The notes under the pieces are model-generated. The model saw nothing but the letters and a program-made list of their open reading frames with translations. It was not told where the DNA came from and made no database searches. Positions 39,303 to 44,778 of a DNA stretch of 44,778 nt are shown here, piece after piece. How positions within the stretch are numbered: position 1 is the first letter of the stretch; each line of letters starts with the position of its first letter. Origin of the DNA: Bacillota bacterium. Its GTDB lineage: Bacteria > Bacillota > Desulfotomaculia > Desulfotomaculales > Pelotomaculaceae. The DNA lies in assembly GCA_029555205.1 (NCBI GenBank), contig JAKPTB010000011.1:1-44778 (forward strand), in the 5' to 3' direction. A program made the position numbers and the translations under genes.

Positions 39303-40726
39303 TGACCGGTGAAAAGCAGCCCCCAAAAACCATCATTCCCCAAAAAAACCCTATGCCGGCCCAGGATCCTCAACGGCGGTCCAAAAATTTTGAGGAAGTG
39401 GCCCTGGGCTACCTGGAAGATACCGTTATAGCCGAGGCAAAACGCTGCCTTGACTGTAAAAACGCGCCCTGCCGGCAGGGTTGTCCGGTGGATGTGGACA
39501 TTCCCGCCTTTATCAGGCTGGCGGCCGAAGGGGATTTCGCCGGGGCGATTCAAAAGATCAAAGAAACAAACGCATTGCCGGCAATTTGCGGAAGGGTCTG
39601 CCCCCAGGAGAGCCAGTGTGAAAAGTTCTGTACCCTGGGAAAAAAGCACGAACCCGTCGCCATTGGCCGCATTGAGCGCTACTGCGCGGACTGGGAGCTG
39701 GCCCGGGGCGTTATGCCCCAGAGGGTTGCGCCGCCCACCGGCAGGAGGGTTGCCGTTGTCGGGTCGGGGCCGGCCGGTCTCACCTGCGCTGCCGACCTGG
39801 CCAAAGCCGGACACAGGGTTACCGTATTTGAAGCCCTGCATGTGGCCGGCGGCGTCCTGATGTACGGCATTCCTGAATTCCGCCTGCCCAAGCGGGTGGT
39901 GCAGGCTGAAGTTGAAAACCTGAAAAAGCTGGGGGTCGGGATCGAGGTCAACGCGGTTGTGGGTAAATTCGCTACGGTTGACGAACTGCTCAACGGCGGT
40001 TTTGACGCTGTTTTCATCGGTACCGGGGCCGGCCTGCCCTATTTTATGAAAATTCCCGGTGAAAACGCCTGCGGCGTCTATTCAGCCAACGAATTTCTGA
40101 CGCGCACCAACTTGATGAAGGCCTACCGCTTCCCCGGAAGCGACACTCCCATCCGGGTGGGCAGGAAAGTTGCCGTGCTGGGGGGCGGCAACGTGGCCAT
40201 GGACTCGGCCCGTACGGCCCTGCGCCTGGGAGCGGAGGAATCCTGGATTGTTTACAGGCGCTCTGTGCATGAGTTGCCGGCGCGCCGCGAGGAAGTGGAA
40301 CACGCTGTGGAGGAGGGCGTTAAATTTGCTTTTCTGACCAGCCCCACAAGAATTATCCATGATGGCAATTACTGGGTTACAGCTATGGAATGCCTGCGCT
40401 ATGAACTGGGTGAGCCGGACGCCTCCGGTCGCCGCAGTCCCGTGCCCATTCCCGGGACCGAGTTTGTGATGGACGTGGACACGGTTGTGGTGGCCATAGG
40501 CCAGGGCCCCAACCCCCTTGTTCCCAGGACTACCAGCGGTTTGGAAGTTAACAGAAAAGGCAATATCGTGGCCGATCCGGCCACCGGGGCTACTTCTAAG
40601 CCCGGTGTTTACGCAGGCGGGGACATTGTGACCGGCGCCGCCACTGTCATCCTGGCCATGGGGGCCGGACGCGCGGCTGCGAAGGCTATGCACAGCTATC
40701 TCACCCAAAAGGGACCGGTCCGGTAA
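39302..40726 (+). CDS. nfnB: NfnB-like / glutamate-synthase-small-chain-type flavoprotein
   Basis: The 474-residue protein has the GltD/NfnB architecture. Cysteine motifs for two [4Fe-4S] clusters lie in the N-terminal 110 residues (CLDCKNAPCRQGCPVD and CGRVCPQESQCEKFC). An FAD-binding Rossmann domain begins VAVVGSGPAGLTCAADLAK near residue 150, an NADPH domain carries VAVLGGGNVAMDSARTALRL near residue 290, and a C-terminal FAD-closing segment GVYAGGDIVTGAATVILAMG completes it. Proteins of this kind are often labelled glutamate synthase (NADPH) homotetrameric; the adjacent NfnA-like gene argues for NfnAB. ATG 39302 overlaps the nfnA stop and follows GGGGAGGTGG. Confidence 0.92.
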   Translation: MTGEKQPPKTIIPQKNPMPAQDPQRRSKNFEEVALGYLEDTVIAEAKRCLDCKNAPCRQGCPVDVDIPAFIRLAAEGDFAGAIQKIKETNALPAICGRVCPQESQCEKFCTLGKKHEPVAIGRIERYCADWELARGVMPQRVAPPTGRRVAVVGSGPAGLTCAADLAKAGHRVTVFEALHVAGGVLMYGIPEFRLPKRVVQAEVENLKKLGVGIEVNAVVGKFATVDELLNGGFDAVFIGTGAGLPYFMKIPGENACGVYSANEFLTRTNLMKAYRFPGSDTPIRVGRKVAVLGGGNVAMDSARTALRLGAEESWIVYRRSVHELPARREEVEHAVEEGVKFAFLTSPTRIIHDGNYWVTAMECLRYELGEPDASGRRSPVPIPGTEFVMDVDTVVVAIGQGPNPLVPRTTSGLEVNRKGNIVADPATGATSKPGVYAGGDIVTGAATVILAMGAGRAAAKAMHSYLTQKGPVR

Positions 40727-40903
40727 AGCTGATAAGGAGAAGATGTGCCGGCAAGTTCTCCGGACTACGCGAAAAGTAAGGCGCCGGGTGCCGGGGGCGG
40801 GGGTTGAGGCGCGGCTGGTTTTTCCTGTCAGTCCTGCCTTTGCTCTGAGCCCTTCGCCTGGAGGATAAAAAACGGCTTCATTTTAACTAAAGGAGGTATT
40901 TTT

Positions 40904-41776
40904 ATGCTGCAAGACTACTTGATCCCGGAAACGGTAGAACAAGCCCTGTCCCATTTGCAGAGCGGCAAGGGACGGGCCAGGGTTGTTGCGGGCGGCACCG
41001 ACCTGCTCCTGGACCTGGCAGAGGGCAAAAAAGAAGCTGGAGTGCTGGTTGATCTAACCAGGATTCCCGGTTTGCAGGAAATCACAATCGAGGATGAAAC
41101 GATCAGAATCGGCGCCGCTGTAACCCATAACCAGGTTGCCAAGTCCAAATTAATCCAGGAAAAAGCTTTGGTCCTGGCCCGGGCGGCCCGGTCGGTGGGT
41201 TCCCTGCAGATTCGCAACACTGCCACGGTGGTTGGCAATGTGGTCAACGCCCAGCCGGCGGCGGATACTGCTGTGGCCCTGGTGGCCCTGGGCGCTGTTG
41301 CTGAAGTGGTGTCGCCGTCGGGAAAAGAATACATTCCGGTGGAAAAACTGTATGCCGGTGTTGGAAAGAGCTTCCTGGACAGCACCAGCCAGATTGTGAC
41401 CAGGATCCAGTTTCCGGCCTTATTGAAAAATCAGGGCTCTGCCTATGAACGCCTGGAGCAGAGGAAAGCACTGGCTCTGCCCATGCTCAATGTTGCAGTG
41501 GTCGTATCCCTGGCGGATAACCGGTTCCAGTGGGCCCGCATCGTCATGGCCCCGGTGGGGCCGGGACCGGTACGCGCTACCGAAGCTGAAGCAGTCTTAA
41601 CGGGAGCGGATGTTAGCCTTGGGAACATCGAAAAAGCTGCAGCTGCGGCCAGGGCCCAGGCCAATCCAAGGTCCAGCGCGCTCAGGGGTTCCCGGGAGTA
41701 CCGCCTGGAGGTGCTGCCGGTCCTGGTCCGGAGAGCGCTGGAGGCGGCCGTCGCCCGGGCCGGAGGCAATTGCTAA
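40904..41776 (+). CDS. Xanthine dehydrogenase family, FAD-binding subunit
   Basis: The 290-residue protein is the medium (CoxM/XdhB-type) subunit of a molybdenum hydroxylase. It has the FAD-binding VVAGGTDLLLDLAEG near residue 27 and RSVGSLQIRNTATVVGNVVN near residue 98, the second flavin motif, followed by the CO-dehydrogenase flavoprotein C-terminal domain (about 175-285). It passes electrons from the Fe-S subunit to an acceptor. ATG 40904 follows AAAGGAGG. The Fe-S subunit gene starts 22 bases after its stop. The 177-base gap to nfnB has no visible terminator, so read-through from the sigma-54 promoter is possible. Confidence 0.92.
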   Translation: MLQDYLIPETVEQALSHLQSGKGRARVVAGGTDLLLDLAEGKKEAGVLVDLTRIPGLQEITIEDETIRIGAAVTHNQVAKSKLIQEKALVLARAARSVGSLQIRNTATVVGNVVNAQPAADTAVALVALGAVAEVVSPSGKEYIPVEKLYAGVGKSFLDSTSQIVTRIQFPALLKNQGSAYERLEQRKALALPMLNVAVVVSLADNRFQWARIVMAPVGPGPVRATEAEAVLTGADVSLGNIEKAAAAARAQANPRSSALRGSREYRLEVLPVLVRRALEAAVARAGGNC

Positions 41777-41798
41777 CAATAATAAAGGAGGCAAACCA

Positions 41799-42278
41799 AT
41801 GAGCTCTAAAATACTCACTTTTACTCTTAACGGTGAAACAATCAGGGTGGTTGTGGAACCTTCCGACATGCTGGCGGATGTGCTCAGGGACAAACTGAAC
41901 CTGATTGGAGTTAAAAAAGGCTGCGGTCAGGGGGAATGCGGGGCATGTACAGTGATTATGAACGGGGATGCCGTTACCTCCTGCATCATTCCTGCTCTGA
42001 AAGCGGAGGGGGCTGTTGTGGAAACCATTGAAGGCATCGGAGGTCCGGGCAAATACCACCCGCTGCAGGAAAGTTTTATGGATCTTGGAGCCATTCAATG
42101 CGGTTTCTGTACGCCGGGCATGATCATGTCAGCCAAAGCCCTGCTGGACAAAAATGAGCAGCCCACCCGGGAGGAGATCCGGGAGGCCATCTCGGGGAAC
42201 ATCTGCCGCTGTACGGGGTACGTAAAAATAGAAAAAGCAGTTTCAGCTGCCGCCGAAAAAATTAGAGAGGGCAAGTAA
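41799..42278 (+). CDS. Xanthine dehydrogenase family, [2Fe-2S] subunit
   Basis: The 159-residue protein carries the two [2Fe-2S] clusters of a molybdenum hydroxylase. The N-terminal plant-ferredoxin-type cluster is in KKGCGQGECGACTVIMNG (residues 45-62), with a fourth Cys in VTSC, and the helical domain binds the second cluster through QCGFCTPGM and ISGNICRCTGY. Length is normal. The frame is open far upstream inside the FAD-subunit gene, but AAAGGAGG and ATG 41799 fix the start. It is tightly linked (13 bases) to the Mo-subunit gene. Confidence 0.96.
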   Translation: MSSKILTFTLNGETIRVVVEPSDMLADVLRDKLNLIGVKKGCGQGECGACTVIMNGDAVTSCIIPALKAEGAVVETIEGIGGPGKYHPLQESFMDLGAIQCGFCTPGMIMSAKALLDKNEQPTREEIREAISGNICRCTGYVKIEKAVSAAAEKIREGK

Positions 42279-42291
42279 AGGAGGTGCCGGG

Positions 42292-44631
42292 ATGAAAAAC
42301 TATAATGTTGTGGGAAAAAGTGTCAGAAGGCTTGACGCCGCGGAGAAAGCCACTGGTACAGCGGTCTTTTCCAGCGATTTCACGCTGCCCGGTATGCTGT
42401 ACGGCAAGGTGTTGCGCAGTCCGTACGCCCATGCCAGAATCGTCAGCATCGACACCACGGAAGCCGAGAAGCTGCCAGGGGTCAAAGCCGTTGTAACTTA
42501 CAAAAACACCCCGCGGGAGATATTCAACACCTCTGCAACAATGACATTTACCGTGCCGGCTTTAAAGCCGGTCCTGGACCAGTATATTTTTGACAGCGTG
42601 GTGCGCTATGTTGGAGACGAAGTGGCAGCGGTGGCGGCGGTCAGCGAAAAGCTGGCTGAAGAAGCTTTGAAGCTGATCAAGGTTGAGTATGAAGAACTGC
42701 CGGCTGTATTTGATCCCCTGGAGGCAATGAAACCGGAAGCCCCGGATATCCATGCCAACTGCAAGGAAGGTAAAAATATCATCGGGGAAATCATCAAAAT
42801 TCCCATGGGGGATGTGGATAAGGGCTTTAAAGAGAGTGACCTCGTCATTGAAAAGCGTTTTAAACTGCCCATTGTAAAGCAGGTCCAAATGGAGACCCAG
42901 GCTGCCGTAGCCCAGGTGGAGGTTAACGGAAAGATCACGGTTTGGTCAACCACCCAGACTCCGCACCCCACCCGGATGATTCTTGCCAAAATTTTTGGGG
43001 TGCCCAGCAGCAAAATCAGGGTTTTGAATCCTCCCTATGTGGGCGGAGGTTTCGGGGTGCGGATCGGCCTGAGCGCCAAGGCCGAACCCATTGCCGTGGC
43101 ATTGGCCATGCAGGCCGGTAAACCGGTCAGGGTCATTTATTCCAGGGAAGAGGATTTTATGGCTTCCGACACCCGGCACGGGGGGTATGTTACCGTCAAA
43201 CTGGGAGCTAAAAAAGACGGCACTTTCCATGCCCTGGACCTAAAGGCGATTTTGAACGGAGGCGCCTACTGCAGCTTCAGCACTGAAACACCGGGTGTGC
43301 TGGGCGCAATGGGGCTGGCTGTTTACCGGGTTCCCAACCAGTCTTATTACGGCCACAGCGTTTATACCAACGTGACCCCCGCCGGCGCCATGCGCGGCTT
43401 CGGGAACCCCCAGGCCATGTTCCCCATCGAATCGGTGGTGGATATGATGGCGGAAGAACTTGATTTGGATCCGCTGGAACTGCGTTTGAAAAATATAATG
43501 AGAGCCGGCGACCCCTGGTGTCTCCCCTATCCCTGCCAATCAACAGGACTGGCCGAGTGTATTGAGAGGGGGGCTAAGAGCATCGGTTGGGAGCGGCGCG
43601 GCAGTCTCAACCAGCCCGGAGCCAAAAAATTGAGGGGAATCGGCGTCGGGGTGGGCACCCACGTCAGCAACTCCTGGCCCTTCTGCGTGGACTATGATAA
43701 CGCCATTGTTACCGTCCAGCAGGATGGTTCCATCCACCTGGCCTCCGGGGTGCCTGACATCGGCACCGGAACCAGCACTGCCCTGCCGCAGCTGGTTGCC
43801 GAGGTGCTGGGCGTAAGACTCGAGGAAGTAAGCCTTACCTTCGGCGACACCCTGAGTACTCCCTTCGACATCGGCAGTCACGCCAGCCGGACCTTGTACG
43901 CCGCAGGCACCGCCGTGGTGGCGGCGGCGGAGGACGTCCGGAAGCAGCTTTTGGAATACGCAGGAAATTTCCTGAAAGTTTCACCGGAAAGGTTGGAGAT
44001 TAAGGATTCCGTGATCTACATCACCGGCCAGGAACTGGGTGATGATTGTGCGGGCACAGGCGTATGTAAAACCGGCGAGGAAAGAAGAAGTGTGTCCCTG
44101 CAGGAACTGGCTTACCACGCGCACCTTCGCAACAAACAGTTCATCGGTGTGGGCCGGATCGTACCCGAAAACGCTCCGCCCTGGCATGCCCACTTCGCAG
44201 AGGTTGAAGTAGATACGGAAACAGGACAGGTCAAGGTGATTAGAGTAGCAGCAGCGCACGATGTGGGTAAGGCCATCAATCCGGTTATTGTGGAAGGGCA
44301 AATCGAGGGCGGTGTCCTCCAGGGTGTGGGTTACGCCGTTAGCGAGGAAATCGTCCACGACGCCAAGGGCCGGCCGCTGCACAACAGCCTGCACAAGTAC
44401 ATGCTCCCCACCGCCGAGGATGTTCCGGAAATCGATGCCATTGTGGTAGAAGCCAACGATCCCACCGGACCCTTCGGCGCCAAGGGTGTGGGAGAGACGG
44501 GGCTGGTTCCTACAGCAGGGGCCATCGCCAATGCGGTTTATAACGCTACCGGGGTGCGGTTTTACGAGATACCCCTGACCGAGGAAAAGGTTTTCAGAGC
44601 CTTAAGAGCAGCCAAGAATTCAACTTGTTGA
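42292..44631 (+). CDS. Xanthine dehydrogenase family, molybdopterin-binding subunit
   Basis: The 779-residue large subunit binds the Mo-pterin cofactor and holds the active site. It begins VGKSVRRLDAAEKATGTAVF, and has WSTTQTPHPTR (pterin-contacting Gln), PPYVGGGFGVRIG, AGAMRGFGNPQAMFPIE typical of xanthine-dehydrogenase-like enzymes, and the C-terminal GAKGVGETG loop whose Glu is the catalytic base. The loop differs from CO dehydrogenase (no AYRCSFR-type Cys), so a purine, N-heterocycle or aldehyde substrate is more likely. ATG 42292 follows AAAGGAGGT. Maturation genes such as xdhC or mocA are not in the window. Substrate is not determined. Confidence 0.93.
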   Translation: MKNYNVVGKSVRRLDAAEKATGTAVFSSDFTLPGMLYGKVLRSPYAHARIVSIDTTEAEKLPGVKAVVTYKNTPREIFNTSATMTFTVPALKPVLDQYIFDSVVRYVGDEVAAVAAVSEKLAEEALKLIKVEYEELPAVFDPLEAMKPEAPDIHANCKEGKNIIGEIIKIPMGDVDKGFKESDLVIEKRFKLPIVKQVQMETQAAVAQVEVNGKITVWSTTQTPHPTRMILAKIFGVPSSKIRVLNPPYVGGGFGVRIGLSAKAEPIAVALAMQAGKPVRVIYSREEDFMASDTRHGGYVTVKLGAKKDGTFHALDLKAILNGGAYCSFSTETPGVLGAMGLAVYRVPNQSYYGHSVYTNVTPAGAMRGFGNPQAMFPIESVVDMMAEELDLDPLELRLKNIMRAGDPWCLPYPCQSTGLAECIERGAKSIGWERRGSLNQPGAKKLRGIGVGVGTHVSNSWPFCVDYDNAIVTVQQDGSIHLASGVPDIGTGTSTALPQLVAEVLGVRLEEVSLTFGDTLSTPFDIGSHASRTLYAAGTAVVAAAEDVRKQLLEYAGNFLKVSPERLEIKDSVIYITGQELGDDCAGTGVCKTGEERRSVSLQELAYHAHLRNKQFIGVGRIVPENAPPWHAHFAEVEVDTETGQVKVIRVAAAHDVGKAINPVIVEGQIEGGVLQGVGYAVSEEIVHDAKGRPLHNSLHKYMLPTAEDVPEIDAIVVEANDPTGPFGAKGVGETGLVPTAGAIANAVYNATGVRFYEIPLTEEKVFRALRAAKNSTC

Positions 44632-44660
44632 TTGCGGCATGAGATGCAGCTCCTGAGAAA

Positions 44661-44718
44661 CCTGGGGAACTTCCCTGTGGTTGGCCGGAACCCTGGGAAC
44701 CGTCCCTGCGGTTGCTGG
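44661..44718. repeat. Tandem CCTGGGGAAC...GGTTG repeat at window end
   Basis: CCTGGGGAACTTCCCTGTGG plus TTGGCCGG (44661-44688) is repeated imperfectly at 44692-44718 (CCTGGGAACCGTCCCTGCGG onward). The GGGAACCGTCCC core recalls the GAGAACCGTCCCC element at 19208. It may be a dispersed palindromic repeat. The remaining bases to the window end hold no recognisable gene. Confidence 0.45.
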
Positions 44719-44778
44719 TTGCCTGTGGTTGCCCATGGACCTGGAGAGGCCGGCCCGGTGTATTTGGACACAATGACA

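Noticed and set aside
40743-40868. 41-codon Arg-rich frame between nfnB and the FAD-subunit gene, with AGGAG just upstream
   Set aside because: The AGGAG is only 3 bases from the ATG, the sequence is low in complexity and resembles no known peptide; a real gene cannot be supported.
40727-40903. A second sigma-54 promoter before the FAD-subunit gene
   Set aside because: No GG-N10-GC pair with acceptable flanking bases was found in this gap.

Overview
The window looks like chromosomal DNA from an anaerobic, endospore-forming Firmicute of moderately high G+C content, most likely Peptococcaceae (Pelotomaculum/Desulfotomaculum-like). The reasons are the conserved Bacillus/Clostridium block ispE ... 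spoVG-glmU-prs ... rplY(ctc)-pth-fin-mfd-spoVT-mazG-rqcP-yabP-yabQ, abundant TTG/GTG starts with strong AGGAGG-type ribosome binding sites, and anaerobe-type redox genes (NfnAB-like flavoproteins, a three-subunit molybdenum hydroxylase). The assignment rests on gene content and order, not on a database search.

Layout. 1-4.0 kb: the tail of a YdcZ-type transporter, a repeat-rich gap, a CstA-type carbon-starvation transporter, then two minus-strand genes (ZIP metal transporter; L,D-transpeptidase with LysM). 4.1-13.7 kb: an orphan cyanophycin-synthetase-like Mur fragment, ispE, a GntR regulator in the place Bacillus has purR, an overlapping nucleotidyltransferase, a GNAT-like protein, a degenerate LCP-like protein, spoVG, glmU, prs, a HAD phosphatase and a UPF0316 membrane protein. 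13.8-18.2 kb: a corrinoid salvage island (cbiZ plus a BtuF/BtuC/BtuD-type ABC importer whose ATPase carries an extra C-terminal domain). 18.5-31.7 kb: a nitroreductase, a minus-strand PRC-barrel protein, then rplY, pth, a small PrsW-like membrane protein, fin, mfd, a PrsA-like foldase, spoVT (with a good sigma-G-like promoter and an eroded, reordered copy of part of itself downstream), a tetrapyrrole-methylase/MazG fusion, HU, rqcP and a SpoIID-like lipoprotein. 32.2-34.7 kb: a secreted two-cohesin plus dockerin-like protein inserted in the sporulation block, then yabP (sigma-E-like promoter) and yabQ. The usual next genes, divIC and spoIIE, are not in the window.

35.0-44.6 kb: a soluble histidine kinase (GAF, Cys-rich PAS, NtrB-type kinase core), a sigma-54-activating NtrC-family regulator, then a near-consensus sigma-54 promoter (38389-38404) with a 29-bp palindrome about 100 bp upstream of the expected transcript start, driving nfnA-nfnB. 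These are followed by the FAD, Fe-S and Mo subunits of a xanthine-dehydrogenase-family enzyme. The simplest reading is a redox- or substrate-sensing two-component system that switches on a flavin-based electron-transfer module, possibly together with the molybdenum hydroxylase.

The least explained items are the sigma-54 redox module, the cohesin/dockerin protein in a sporulation operon, the extra domain on the BtuD-like ATPase, the orphan CphA-like fragment, and several intergenic repeat families. I found no rRNA, tRNA, CRISPR array, insertion sequence or prophage gene.
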